DNA of 64,000 bases from Limosilactobacillus caviae (GTDB taxonomy: Bacteria; Bacillota; Bacilli; Lactobacillales; Lactobacillaceae), in assembly GCF_014635905.1 (NCBI RefSeq), contig NZ_BMDS01000001.1:186001-250000 (forward strand), in the 5' to 3' direction. Position 1 is the first letter of the stretch. Every line of letters begins with the position of its first letter. Position numbers and translations under genes: made by a program. Positions 8,038-16,915 of this stretch are shown here, piece by piece. The notes beneath the pieces are model-generated. The model was not told the origin of the DNA. It saw nothing but the letters and a program-made list of their open reading frames with translations, and searched no databases.

Positions 8038-9957
8038 ATGTGTGGGATTGTTGCATTTGTTGATAATGAAAAACCACAAATTAAAGACCAGCTAATTAAA
8101 AAAATGAAGGACCGGATTATTCACCGGGGACCAGATGCAGAAGGTCAATATGTCGATGATGACGTAGCTCTTGGTTTCCGCCGGCTAAGTTTTATTGATG
8201 TTAAGTCTGGTAATCAACCAATTTTTAACGAAGATAGCTCAAAAGCAATTGAATTCAACGGTGAAATTTATAACTTTGAAGAATTACGTGAAGAGTTAAT
8301 TAGTAAAGGTCATACATTTAAGACTCATGCCGATACAGAAGTAATCTTGCACGGATATGAAGAATGGGGCAAGAATGTTGTTAACAAGCTTCGCGGAATG
8401 TTTGGCTTTATCATTTGGGACTTTAAGACTAAAGAAATGTTTGGCGCGCGTGATCATTTTGGAATTAAACCATTATATTATGCTAAGATGAATGGCACTT
8501 TCTTTGTCGGCTCTGAAATTAAGGCCTTTCTTGATCACCCTAATTTTGATAAGCAGCTTAATAAAGAAGCTTTGAAGCCATACATGACATTCCAATATCC
8601 GGTTACCCAAGAAACATTCTTCAAGGGTGTTTATCGTCTTCCAGAAGCTCATTATTTCACCTATAAAGACGGTAAATTTGAAATGACCCAATACTGGGAC
8701 GAAGACTTTGAACCAGAAGATGAGAGTTTTGATGAAGCAGTTAATAAGATTGATAATGTTGTTCAAAACTCAGTTAAGGCGCATACTTTTGCCGATAAGG
8801 GAATTAAAGTTGGTTCATTCTTATCAGCAGGGGTTGATTCAAGTCTAGTGACCGCTTTAATGCGTCCTGATAATACCTTCTCTATCGGATTTGATAGTAC
8901 TTATGATGAAACAAAGCAGGCGCGTGAACTTGCGGCTAAGATGGGCTTGAAGAATACAGATGAAAAGCTGACTAACGAAGAAGCTTTCCATGCCTTCCCA
9001 ATGATTCAATACTACCTAGACGAACCTGATTCTAATCCATCGGTTGTTCCTTTGTACTTCTTAAACAAGTTAGCAAAGGACAATGGTTACAAGGCCCTTC
9101 TTTCTGGTGAGGGTGCCGATGAATTATTTGCTGGCTATATTGACTATGGTTTTAATACCAAGGTTAAGTTTATTCGCTGGGTAACTGACCAGCTAAAGAA
9201 GATGCCACGTGAACGGCGGTATAAATTTGCTAAGTGGCTTGATGGGAAGCATTTCCATGGTCAAGAACATATGTATCGTAATTTAGCTCCTGCTCGTGAT
9301 ACCTTTATTGGTCAAGCTTATATCTTCAGCCCAGAAGAAGCAGCAGATTACCTTCAACCAGAATTTGATTGCGGACCAAGTATTGCAGATATTCTTAATC
9401 CGCTTTTTGATAAAATGGAAGATAAGGATATTGACGAAGTAGCAAAGAAGCAATACATTGATTTGCACCGCTTTATGCCTGGTGATATTTGCTTGAAGGC
9501 AGATAAAATGAGTATGGCTAACTCTGTTGAGATCCGGGTACCGTTGCTTGATAAAGAAGTAATGAAAGTAGCTGAAACCACGCCAACTAAATATCTATTT
9601 AACTATAAAGATACAAAGTGGGCTTTTCGGATGGCTGCTAACCGCCACTTACCGGAAGAATGGGCTACGCGGCCTAAGATGGGCTTCCCAACGCCTGTTC
9701 GTGCTTGGTTACGTGAAAAGAAGTATTACCAAGAAGTACGTGAATTATTTGAACAGGAATTTGTAAAAGAATTCTTTGATCAAGAAAAGCTTCTTAAGCT
9801 TGCTGATGACAACTTTGAAGGTAAAGTAGATGGTCGTCGTAAGATTTGGACAATTTACACCTTCTTAACATGGTATAAGTTATACTTCATTGATAATTTC
9901 AAGCCTGATGAGTCTGGAATTGATCATTCCAAAAAGGCAGCTGCAACAGAGGCATAG
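8038..9957 (+). CDS. asnB: asparagine synthase, glutamine-hydrolysing
   Basis: A 639-residue class II amidotransferase. After removal of Met1 the catalytic Cys2 (MCGIVAF) heads the glutaminase domain (about 1-200), with RRLSFID and FNGEIYNF blocks. The C-terminal synthetase domain holds the ATP pyrophosphatase loop FLSAGVDSS (about 263-271) and SGEGADELFAGY. It converts aspartate, glutamine and ATP into asparagine. It stands alone with its own promoter and terminator. The family also includes peptidoglycan amidating relatives (AsnB1 of Lactiplantibacillus plantarum amidates meso-DAP). Since the wall here is probably Lys-type, the metabolic role is more likely. Confidence 0.93.
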   Translation: MCGIVAFVDNEKPQIKDQLIKKMKDRIIHRGPDAEGQYVDDDVALGFRRLSFIDVKSGNQPIFNEDSSKAIEFNGEIYNFEELREELISKGHTFKTHADTEVILHGYEEWGKNVVNKLRGMFGFIIWDFKTKEMFGARDHFGIKPLYYAKMNGTFFVGSEIKAFLDHPNFDKQLNKEALKPYMTFQYPVTQETFFKGVYRLPEAHYFTYKDGKFEMTQYWDEDFEPEDESFDEAVNKIDNVVQNSVKAHTFADKGIKVGSFLSAGVDSSLVTALMRPDNTFSIGFDSTYDETKQARELAAKMGLKNTDEKLTNEEAFHAFPMIQYYLDEPDSNPSVVPLYFLNKLAKDNGYKALLSGEGADELFAGYIDYGFNTKVKFIRWVTDQLKKMPRERRYKFAKWLDGKHFHGQEHMYRNLAPARDTFIGQAYIFSPEEAADYLQPEFDCGPSIADILNPLFDKMEDKDIDEVAKKQYIDLHRFMPGDICLKADKMSMANSVEIRVPLLDKEVMKVAETTPTKYLFNYKDTKWAFRMAANRHLPEEWATRPKMGFPTPVRAWLREKKYYQEVRELFEQEFVKEFFDQEKLLKLADDNFEGKVDGRRKIWTIYTFLTWYKLYFIDNFKPDESGIDHSKKAAATEA

Positions 9958-9988
9958 AAAAATATTAAAGGAGGCGGCGAAGGGCTGT

Positions 9989-10011
9989 AGACTCTTCTAA
10001 GTCTCTTTTTT
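9989..10011 (+). terminator. asnB terminator
   Basis: AGACT (9989-9993) pairs with AGTCT (10000-10004) and is followed by C and six T. The stem is short but well placed. Confidence 0.6.
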
Positions 10012-10095
10012 GTTAATTACGGATCCTTATTTATTTTTATGATAAAAAATGAAATAATATAGGACAGATTAGATTGAAGGAGAATCATTTGCAAG

Positions 10096-11646
10096 ATGGA
10101 ATTGCATATTACACCGGCTTTAGCGCTATTACGCGAGCACGATTTACTAGACCATGTTAGTAATTTAACTGATTTTACCGCGACGAGTGTGTCTTATGAT
10201 TCACGAAAGGTAAAAGCAGATACCTTATTCTTTTGTAAAGGGAATTTTTTACCAAAATATCTAGCATCAGCGAAAGAAAAAGGTGCAATTGCTTATGTTG
10301 CTGAGAAAGAGTATCCCGAGGGTGAAGGATTACCGGCAATTATTGTTAAAGACGAACAGAAGGCAATGTCTTTATTAGGTGCTGCATTTTATGGTTATCC
10401 ACAAAACGATTTATTTATTATTGCTATTACGGGGACAAAAGGCAAGACGACAACCGCTTACTTTGCTGACCATGTTTTGGCGAAGAGTACAGATAACCAT
10501 GTTGCGTTATTCTCCACACTTGATCGTGTTTTAGGCAATAAGCCGAAAGATAAATTCAAATCTGATTTGACTACTCCTGAATCACTGGATCTTTTTCATG
10601 ATATGCGGGCAGCGGTTGATAATGGGATGACCCACTTAGTAATGGAAGTATCGTCACAAGCATATAAGAAAAACCGCATCTATGGTTTAAAGTATGACGT
10701 TGGAATTTTTCTAAATATTTCGCCGGATCATATTGGGCGGAATGAACACCCGACCTTTGCCGATTACCTTCACTGTAAAGAACAATTATTAGTAAATTCA
10801 GCTAGATGTCTAATTAATGCTGAAACTTCAAAGTTTACCGATGTATATTACACTGCTAAAGCAACTACTCAACCTGAGAATATATTCTTGTTTGCACGGC
10901 GAGGAGCAAAATTAGATTTACCTGATGATGTGCAAGTAGATTTTGAATATCGGAATGATTTGGAAGACCTTCATGAGAGTGAGTTTGAATTAGCGGCCCT
11001 GACTGAAAAGGCTAAACACCTGAAATTAGATGGCCGCTACAAGACAAGTGTGCCTGGTGATTACAATGAAGGAAATGCAGTAGCCGCAATAATTGCTAGT
11101 GGTCTTGCTGGCGCTAAGGCTAATGATGCGGTCGAAACCTTGAATCATGTTCATATTCGTGGCCGGATGGAAATGATTAATAGTAAGCTACACGGGACGA
11201 TTTACGTTGATTATGCACATAATTATGCTAGTTTAAAACGTCTCTTAGCATTCTTAAAACGGCAAACTAACGCGGGGAAAGTAACGGTAGTATTAGGTGC
11301 AACCGGTGATAAAGGAATTTCTCGGCGTCCAGGATTTGGTAAGGCTCTGACGGAAGAACAGCCAGATGAGGTAATTTTAACAACTGATGATCCGGGTTAT
11401 GAAGATCCAATGACTATTGCCCGGGAAATAGATTCTTATATCGACCATGATAAAGTGAATAACATTCAATTTGAGATGGATCGTGAAACGGCAATAAAAA
11501 AGGCAATAGACGATAGTAAAAATGATGATATTGTAGTTCTTGCAGGAAAGGGTGAAGATCCGTACCAAAAGATTAATGGTAAAGATACTCCATACCCGAC
11601 TGATGTAAAAATTGCACGTGATTATATTGATAAATTAGAAAAATAA
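10096..11646 (+). CDS. murE: UDP-N-acetylmuramoyl-tripeptide ligase MurE (L-lysine type likely)
   Basis: A 516-residue Mur ligase. The N-terminal uridine-binding domain is followed by the ATP loop [10 protein letters not shown] (about 111-120), a central ATPase domain with MEVSSQA and [13 protein letters not shown], and a C-terminal domain with [11 protein letters not shown] where DAP enzymes would show DNPR. It adds the third amino acid to the cytoplasmic wall precursor. The absence of the DNPR signature, together with the D-aspartate ligase directly downstream, argues for L-lysine as substrate. The ATG at 10096 follows AAGGAG by 13 bases. It forms an operon with the next gene. Confidence 0.9.
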   Translation: MELHITPALALLREHDLLDHVSNLTDFTATSVSYDSRKVKADTLFFCKGNFLPKYLASAKEKGAIAYVAEKEYPEGEGLPAIIVKDEQKAMSLLGAAFYGYPQNDLFIIAITGTKGKTTTAYFADHVLAKSTDNHVALFSTLDRVLGNKPKDKFKSDLTTPESLDLFHDMRAAVDNGMTHLVMEVSSQAYKKNRIYGLKYDVGIFLNISPDHIGRNEHPTFADYLHCKEQLLVNSARCLINAETSKFTDVYYTAKATTQPENIFLFARRGAKLDLPDDVQVDFEYRNDLEDLHESEFELAALTEKAKHLKLDGRYKTSVPGDYNEGNAVAAIIASGLAGAKANDAVETLNHVHIRGRMEMINSKLHGTIYVDYAHNYASLKRLLAFLKRQTNAGKVTVVLGATGDKGISRRPGFGKALTEEQPDEVILTTDDPGYEDPMTIAREIDSYIDHDKVNNIQFEMDRETAIKKAIDDSKNDDIVVLAGKGEDPYQKINGKDTPYPTDVKIARDYIDKLEK

Positions 11647-11666
11647 TAAAAGAGGAGATAACTTCA

Positions 11667-12911
11667 ATGAGTGAGCAGGAATTTGTTCCATTGATACTAG
11701 GTAGTGATTTTAATGCGTATGGAATGGCACGGTCAATGTATGAGAAATACGGGATCAAGTCGCAATTATATGCTCGCCAGCCATTAGCACCTACCCGTTA
11801 TTCAAAAATTGTGGACTTACATTATAATGAACAGTTACAATCACCAGAAGTATTTACTAAAGTATTAATTGAAGCGGCTGATGAATTTGCTAAACAAGGA
11901 AAGAAAACGGTACTGATCAGTTGTGGTGACGACTATACTGAATTAGTTGCCAAAAATCGCAAAGAGCTGTCGAAGCATATGTTCTGTCCATATGCGGACT
12001 ATGATGAAGTAGCAACTCTAACTGATAAAGAGAAATTTTACAATGTCTGTGAAAAATACGGACTCCCTTATCCAAAGACAGATATTTTGAAGCCGGACCT
12101 TGATTATAAGAGTTATAATTCACCATTTGATTTTCCAATCGCTTTGAAGGCAGCTGATGCGGTGCAATGGCATAAAGGTAATTTTGAAGGATATGAAAAA
12201 GCCTATATTATTAAAACACCTGAACGATTAGCTGAAGTATTAGAAACAATCTATGAGCATAGTCCGTATAAGGGTGATCTGGTTTTACAAGAATTCATCC
12301 CAGGTGATGATAGCAATATGCGGACCATTAATTGCTATGTCGATAAAGATCATAAGGTAAAGATGATGTGCCTCGGTCATCCGCTTCTCGAAGATTGTAA
12401 TCCGGCAAATGTTGGTAATTATGTTGCGATCATGCCGGCATATGACCAGCAAATCTATGATAATATTAAGAAATTTCTTGAAAGTATTGAGTTTACTGGA
12501 TTTGTTAACTTTGATCTGAAATATGATCGTCGGGATAACCAGTTTAAAGTATTTGACCTCAATCCACGCCAAGGTCGCAGTAGCTTCTTTGTGTCATTAA
12601 ATGGTTACCAGCTTGCTACTTTCCCAGTGGAAGATTATGTCTTTGATAATTTAAAAGACCAAGATACAATTTACGGAAATAAGGACGAGAGTAACTATAA
12701 ATTATGGCTGGGAGTTTCAAAGAAGACCTTCCTCCAATATGCTAAAAATAATGAGATCAAGAAACAGGCTGAAAAATTGATTGAAGAAGGGCGTTATGGG
12801 ACCACCTTCCATTATGCTAAAGATATGAACTTTATGCGGTGGTTAATGGAACAGCGAATTAACCATAACTATCAGAAGAATTTTGAAAAATATTTTGTTG
12901 AAAAGAAATAA
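11667..12911 (+). CDS. ATP-grasp ligase, probable D-aspartate ligase (Asl type)
   Basis: A 414-residue protein with an N-terminal Rossmann-like domain ([18 protein letters not shown]) and an ATP-grasp core with [20 protein letters not shown] and the metal-binding [11 protein letters not shown]. It resembles the Enterococcus faecium Asl family, which attaches D-aspartate to the lysine side chain of UDP-MurNAc-pentapeptide to make the L-Lys-D-Asp cross-bridge. It lies 20 bases after murE with a GAGGAG site, so both steps acting on lysine would be made from one message. The substrate is inferred from family and context; a general carboxylate-amine ligase is the alternative. Confidence 0.8.
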   Translation: MSEQEFVPLILGSDFNAYGMARSMYEKYGIKSQLYARQPLAPTRYSKIVDLHYNEQLQSPEVFTKVLIEAADEFAKQGKKTVLISCGDDYTELVAKNRKELSKHMFCPYADYDEVATLTDKEKFYNVCEKYGLPYPKTDILKPDLDYKSYNSPFDFPIALKAADAVQWHKGNFEGYEKAYIIKTPERLAEVLETIYEHSPYKGDLVLQEFIPGDDSNMRTINCYVDKDHKVKMMCLGHPLLEDCNPANVGNYVAIMPAYDQQIYDNIKKFLESIEFTGFVNFDLKYDRRDNQFKVFDLNPRQGRSSFFVSLNGYQLATFPVEDYVFDNLKDQDTIYGNKDESNYKLWLGVSKKTFLQYAKNNEIKKQAEKLIEEGRYGTTFHYAKDMNFMRWLMEQRINHNYQKNFEKYFVEKK

Positions 12912-12918
12912 AGATTAG

Positions 12919-12956
12919 AAGAAGCAGTTAAGTCAAAGCTTTTCTGCTTCTTTTTT
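12919..12956 (+). terminator. terminator after the D-Asp ligase gene
   Basis: AAGAAGCAG (12919-12927) pairs with CTGCTTCTT (12944-12952), running into a T tract. Confidence 0.8.
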
Positions 12957-13000
12957 ATATAAATAAATGTGAAAATAATATATTATTTATTATAAATAAC

Positions 13001-13036
13001 TTTCCAGGGTTCATTACTAGTTGTATGATTAGTAAT
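13001..13036 (+). promoter_or_regulatory. lepB promoter with flanking inverted repeat
   Basis: TTTCCA (13001-13006), 17 bases and TATGAT (13024-13029) make a plausible promoter. ATTACTA (13013-13019) and TAGTAAT (13030-13036) are an inverted repeat that brackets the -10, so a repressor site is possible. Confidence 0.45.
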
Positions 13037-13064
13037 AGTTAAGTAAAGAAATTGAGGAATTAGA

Positions 13065-13670
13065 ATGAAAGCATTTCGTGAAGCGATGAGTTGGATTATT
13101 CCCATTTTAATTGGGTTAATAATCGCATTAGTAATAAAGCAGTTTTTCTTCCAAATTGTTCGTGTTGATGGACCATCCATGCAACCCAATCTGCAAAACA
13201 ATGAACGGGTATTCTGCTTGAAAACCGCTAAAATTCACCATGGAAGCGTAGTTGTTTTTGATGCTAATGGTGTTGATCCGCAAGTGTCAGTAAAAACGGA
13301 TTATGTTAAGCGAGTGATTGGTCTTCCTGGAGATACTGTTAGTTCAAAGAATGGTAATATTTATGTCAATGGTAAGAAGATCAATCAAGACTATATTAGT
13401 AAGAGTCAACGGACAACGGGAACTGGAAACTGGACTTTGCGTAGTATCTCAGTTCAAAATAGTTGGCTGAAAGATAATGGTGCCACTAAAGTTCCGAAGG
13501 GTGAATATTTTGTTCTTGGTGATCACCGGAGCGTTTCAAATGATGGTCGTTACTGGGGATTTGTGCCTAAGAGTAAGATTGATGGGGTTGTAAAGGTTCC
13601 ATCATGGTCAGGTACAAAGACAACTCGAGAAAATGTTAATAAAGAGTGGCAACACTTTTATGATAAGTAA
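13065..13670 (+). CDS. lepB: type I signal peptidase
   Basis: A 201-residue membrane serine protease. One N-terminal membrane anchor (about residues 9-27) is followed by box B with the catalytic serine in VDGPSMQP (Ser38), box D with the general base lysine in DYVKRVIGLPGD (Lys82), and box E GDHRSVSNDGRYWG. It cleaves signal peptides from secreted preproteins on the outer face of the membrane. It is monocistronic, between its own promoter and a strong terminator. Confidence 0.95.
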   Translation: MKAFREAMSWIIPILIGLIIALVIKQFFFQIVRVDGPSMQPNLQNNERVFCLKTAKIHHGSVVVFDANGVDPQVSVKTDYVKRVIGLPGDTVSSKNGNIYVNGKKINQDYISKSQRTTGTGNWTLRSISVQNSWLKDNGATKVPKGEYFVLGDHRSVSNDGRYWGFVPKSKIDGVVKVPSWSGTKTTRENVNKEWQHFYDK

Positions 13671-13715
13671 TAAGAGGGCGCACGACAGAAGTTATTTCAC
13701 GTCCTTATAAGCATA

Positions 13716-13760
13716 AAAAGGCTACCAGCGTTCGGCATTGCCGGGCACTGGTAGCCTTTT
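13716..13760. terminator. strong bidirectional terminator after lepB
   Basis: AAAAGGCTACCAG (13716-13728) is perfectly complementary to CTGGTAGCCTTTT (13748-13760). Both strands have a T run. Confidence 0.9.
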
Positions 13761-13931
13761 GTGTACTGCGATATTTGTATGTCAAGAACTAGATTGGGAA
13801 TAGGATAGTTTTTCTTTTTAACGCAATATAGACTTCTTTTAAACCTTTTACAACAATGGAATTAAACGTCAGAATATTTGTAATCGCTTTCGTGATACAA
13901 TGTTAATAAATACGCTAAAGGTGGGAAAATC

Positions 13932-14426
13932 ATGGCAGAAGGAACATATGAACAGGTAATTAATGAATTAGATCGTTTAGGAATTAAGTATGGAATGGTT
14001 GATCATCCAGCAGCGGAGACAACAGAAGAAGCAGATAAGTACATTGAAGGGCACGAGGGCGTACGAACCAAAACAATGTTTCTAAAGGGAAAGAAACATC
14101 ATTTTTACTTAGTAATTATGGATGATAAGAAGCCGATGAATTTCAAAGAGTTTGAGGAATTGACGGGTGCTAAACGAGTTTCAATGGCCCGGCCTGATGA
14201 CCTTAAGGAACAACTTGGCTCACATGCAGGGGTTGTTTCGCCATTTGGTTTAATGAATAATGAGGCACATAATGTTCAGGTTTACTTTGATAAGGACATG
14301 CTTGCTGAATCGCCTGAATTAACGTTCCACCCCAATGTTAATACCCATACGATTTTTATTAAGACGTCTGACCTGCTTGATTTTATTAAAGAACAAGGAT
14401 ATGAACCAGAAACAATTGATTTATAA
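13932..14426 (+). CDS. YbaK/ProX-type aminoacyl-tRNA deacylase
   Basis: A 164-residue single-domain protein of the YbaK/prolyl-tRNA editing family, with the pattern DHPAAETTEEA and KTMFLKGKKHHFYLVIMDDKK near the N-terminus, the family lysine in KTMFLK, and the block GAKRVSMARPDDLKEQLGSHAGVVSPFGLMN. Members such as ProXp-ala (PrdX) hydrolyse Ala-tRNA(Pro) made by mistake, acting in trans to ProRS. The gene is monocistronic with a good ribosome binding site. The exact tRNA target cannot be decided here. Confidence 0.85.
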   Translation: MAEGTYEQVINELDRLGIKYGMVDHPAAETTEEADKYIEGHEGVRTKTMFLKGKKHHFYLVIMDDKKPMNFKEFEELTGAKRVSMARPDDLKEQLGSHAGVVSPFGLMNNEAHNVQVYFDKDMLAESPELTFHPNVNTHTIFIKTSDLLDFIKEQGYEPETIDL

Positions 14427-14507
14427 GGGTTCTCATTTTACATTCATTGGAAAAGTAACGACAATGGTTTTATAGGATGAAGCTTTGGTCGTGAAAGGAT
14501 GATAAAG

Positions 14508-15371
14508 ATGATTTTAGATGAGACAATTACTCTTAATAGTGGCGTGAAGATTCCAAAGTTTGCATTAGGAACCTGGATGATTGAAGATGCGCAGGTAGCC
14601 GAAGCAGTGCGTAACGCAATTAAAATTGGTTATCGGCATATTGATACGGCCCAAGCATATGGAAATGAGCGTGGAGTCGGTGAAGGTGTGCGGACAGCTA
14701 GCATCGATCGCAATAAGATTTTTGTTACCTCAAAAGTTGCTGCAGAACATAAGGATTATGATGTAACGAAGAAATCAATAGACGAAACGCTTGAAAAAAT
14801 GGACCTTAATTATATTGATATGATGATTATTCACAGTCCACAGCCATGGAAAGAAGTAAATCAATCTAATAACCGTTATCTCGAAGGAAATCTTGCAGCC
14901 TGGCGCGCAATGGAAGATGCCGTTAGTGAAGGTAAAATTAGAACAATTGGCGTTTCTAATTTTGGGCAATCAGACCTTGAAAATATTATCCAGAATAGTA
15001 ATACGGTTCCGGCGGTTGATCAAGTATTAGCACATATTGGTCATACGCCATTTAATCTCCTTTCATTTGCTCGAGATCATGATATTGCTGTTGAAGCTTA
15101 TTCGCCTGTTGCCCATGGAGCTGCTTTGAACAACTCAGTAATTGAAAAGATGGCTGAAAAGTATAATGTGTCAGTTCCACAATTGTGCATCCGTTACGAT
15201 TGGCAACTAGGGATGATTGTATTGCCAAAAACTGCTAATTCAGAACATATGAAAGAAAATGCTGCAATTGACTTTGAAATTTCAGAGCCTGATATGGACC
15301 TATTGAGACGGGTAAAACCATTGGATTATGGGGATGCGGATGTATTTCCTGTTTATGGTGGTAAAATGTGA
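14508..15371 (+). CDS. aldo/keto reductase
   Basis: A 287-residue (alpha/beta)8-barrel NADPH oxidoreductase. The catalytic tetrad is visible: Asp and Tyr in HIDTAQAYGNE, Lys in VTSKVAA and His in MMIIHSPQP; the cofactor-binding part is IVLPKTANSEHMKENAAIDF. It belongs to the 2,5-diketo-D-gluconate reductase-like group and probably reduces small aldehydes or ketones. An ATG three codons earlier (14499) lies directly against the AAAGG site, so the ATG at 14508 is the better start. It is more distant from the pair near 55-57 kb than those two are from each other. Confidence 0.88.
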   Translation: MILDETITLNSGVKIPKFALGTWMIEDAQVAEAVRNAIKIGYRHIDTAQAYGNERGVGEGVRTASIDRNKIFVTSKVAAEHKDYDVTKKSIDETLEKMDLNYIDMMIIHSPQPWKEVNQSNNRYLEGNLAAWRAMEDAVSEGKIRTIGVSNFGQSDLENIIQNSNTVPAVDQVLAHIGHTPFNLLSFARDHDIAVEAYSPVAHGAALNNSVIEKMAEKYNVSVPQLCIRYDWQLGMIVLPKTANSEHMKENAAIDFEISEPDMDLLRRVKPLDYGDADVFPVYGGKM

Positions 15372-15454
15372 TTCTAATTAAAATTTAATTTTATCCTTGA
15401 TTTTATGAGAAAATGTGATAACCTACTAAGTAATCAATTGAAATAAATAAAAAC

Positions 15455-15725
15455 ATTGATCGAGACAAGCATATAATATTCGATTCAGAGAGCCGGTGGT
15501 TGCTGAAAATCGGTAGAGAATATTAACTAGGCTAATCCCTCGTGAGTTGTATTTCGAAAATTTTAGTTAGTAGAATGTACTGGTAGCACCCATTATCGTG
15601 TCAGCTGATTGTTACAGTTAGTAACTGTTGGTGAGAGGCAGCGCTATGCTGTGAAGAAAGGTGGTACCATGCTAAAAAGGCATCCTTTTAGTTCCGAATA
15701 ACGGAGCTGAGGGATGCCTTTTTGT
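15455..15725 (+). ncRNA. T-box leader upstream of 2-hydroxyacid dehydrogenase
   Basis: The conserved T-box AAAGGTGGTACCATGC lies at 15657-15672. Upstream, 15485-15515 carries the AGAGAGCCGGTGG element typical of the stem I AG bulge and GNUG loop. The terminator is AAAAAGGCATCC (15674-15685) paired with GGATGCCTTTTT (15712-15723); part of it can pair instead with the T-box to form the antiterminator. The RNA would sense uncharged tRNA and allow transcription on starvation. The specifier codon lies near 15530-15548 but could not be assigned: CTA (Leu), ATC (Ile) and AAC (Asn) are all possible. A leucine or isoleucine sensor would suit the downstream gene. Confidence 0.9.
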
Positions 15726-15757
15726 AGTTTTATATAACATTTAAGGTGGTGGTGGAT

Positions 15758-15817
15758 ATGTCTGATAGCGACATTATTAATATTATAAACTTATTAGAAA
15801 ATGAAGAGAAAACATAA
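15758..15817 (+). CDS. small leader ORF rich in Ile and Asn (hypothetical)
   Basis: Nineteen codons start at an ATG with an AAGGTGGTGG site just upstream and read M-S-D-S-D-I-I-N-I-I-N-L-L-E-N-E-E-K-T. It lies after the T-box terminator and 29 bases before the dehydrogenase start. Four isoleucine codons and two leucine codons in 19 are unusual. It could be a small protein, a leader peptide that couples translation to branched-chain amino acid supply, or a gene remnant. Nothing beyond the ribosome binding site and composition supports it. Confidence 0.4.
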   Translation: MSDSDIINIINLLENEEKT

Positions 15818-15846
15818 AAATAATTAAACGAAAGGGAGTTTTCAAT

Positions 15847-16791
15847 ATGACAAGAAAAGTAGCAGTAGTTGGAATGGGACACGTAGGAGCAACCGTTGCT
15901 CATTATTTAGTTGCTGGTGGATTTGCAGATGATTTGGCATTGTTTGATACTAATGAGGCGAAAGTAAAAGCAGATGCGCTTGACCTTCGTGACGCAATGG
16001 CAAACTTACCATTCCACACTAATCTAACTGTAAACGATGATTCTCAATTTGCGGACTGTGATGTGGTTGTTTCAACCCTTGGAAAGTCGAAACTTGTTGA
16101 TACTCCCGACCATGACCGATTTGCTGAATTTAAATTTACACGGACACAGGTACCATTGGTTGCTAAGAAATTAGTTGATAATGGTTTTCACGGCAAGCTT
16201 GTTGTTGTAACTAATCCTTGTGATGTAATTACCTCAATGTATCAAAAGTTCACCGGACTGCCAAAGAATCACGTAATGGGAACAGGGACTCTGCTTGATT
16301 CAGCACGGATGAGGGCCTGTGTTGGGGAAGCATTGAATGTTGATTCCCGATCAGTTGTTGGTTTTAATTTAGGTGAACATGGTAACTCACAATTTACTGC
16401 TTGGTCAACGGTACGTGTTCTCGGGAAACGAGTCTTAGATTTAGTGGAAGAACGAAACTTAGACTTAGCCAATATGGAGGAACGCGCTCGCCAAGGTGGC
16501 TATTTGGTTTACAAAGGGAAGAAATATACTAACTATGGGGTAGCAACTGCAGCAGTTCGCCTAGTTAATGCGGTTCTAAGTGACTCGCGAACTGAAATGC
16601 CTGTTTCTAACTACCGTGAAGAATATGGCACTTACTTATCCTATCCTGCCGTTGTTGGTCGTGATGGGGTTGTTGAACAATTGCAACTAGACTTAACAGA
16701 TGTCGAAAAAGAAAAACTTGCTACTTCGGCTAAGTACATCAAAGACCGTCTGAAGAGTGAGGAAGAACGATTGGCTGAAAATGAGGCCTAA
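15847..16791 (+). CDS. L-lactate/L-2-hydroxyisocaproate dehydrogenase family protein
   Basis: A 314-residue NAD-dependent LDH/MDH-family enzyme: Rossmann motif VVGMGHVGATVAHYL at the N-terminus, VVTNPCDVITSMYQKFTG in the middle, and the catalytic His in GFNLGEHGNSQFTAW. Its divergence from true L-LDH and the T-box control fit the L-2-hydroxyisocaproate dehydrogenase group (hicD), which reduces branched 2-keto acids such as 2-ketoisocaproate. Expression on amino acid starvation would then link to branched-chain amino acid turnover. The RBS is GAAAGGGAG. Substrate is inferred; ordinary lactate dehydrogenase is the alternative. Confidence 0.75.
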   Translation: MTRKVAVVGMGHVGATVAHYLVAGGFADDLALFDTNEAKVKADALDLRDAMANLPFHTNLTVNDDSQFADCDVVVSTLGKSKLVDTPDHDRFAEFKFTRTQVPLVAKKLVDNGFHGKLVVVTNPCDVITSMYQKFTGLPKNHVMGTGTLLDSARMRACVGEALNVDSRSVVGFNLGEHGNSQFTAWSTVRVLGKRVLDLVEERNLDLANMEERARQGGYLVYKGKKYTNYGVATAAVRLVNAVLSDSRTEMPVSNYREEYGTYLSYPAVVGRDGVVEQLQLDLTDVEKEKLATSAKYIKDRLKSEEERLAENEA

Positions 16792-16820
16792 AAAAATATA
16801 TTAGAAGTGAATACACATAC

Positions 16821-16860
16821 AAAAGGAAGCTATTCTTAAAGTGGAGTAGCTTCCTTTTGT
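16821..16860 (+). terminator. terminator after the dehydrogenase gene
   Basis: AAAAGGAAGCTA (16821-16832) is perfectly complementary to TAGCTTCCTTTT (16847-16858). Confidence 0.9.
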
Positions 16861-16915
16861 ATTGAGCAAGTTTGTTAATTTTGCTATCCTAACCAATAGA
16901 AATGGAGGAGTAGCT

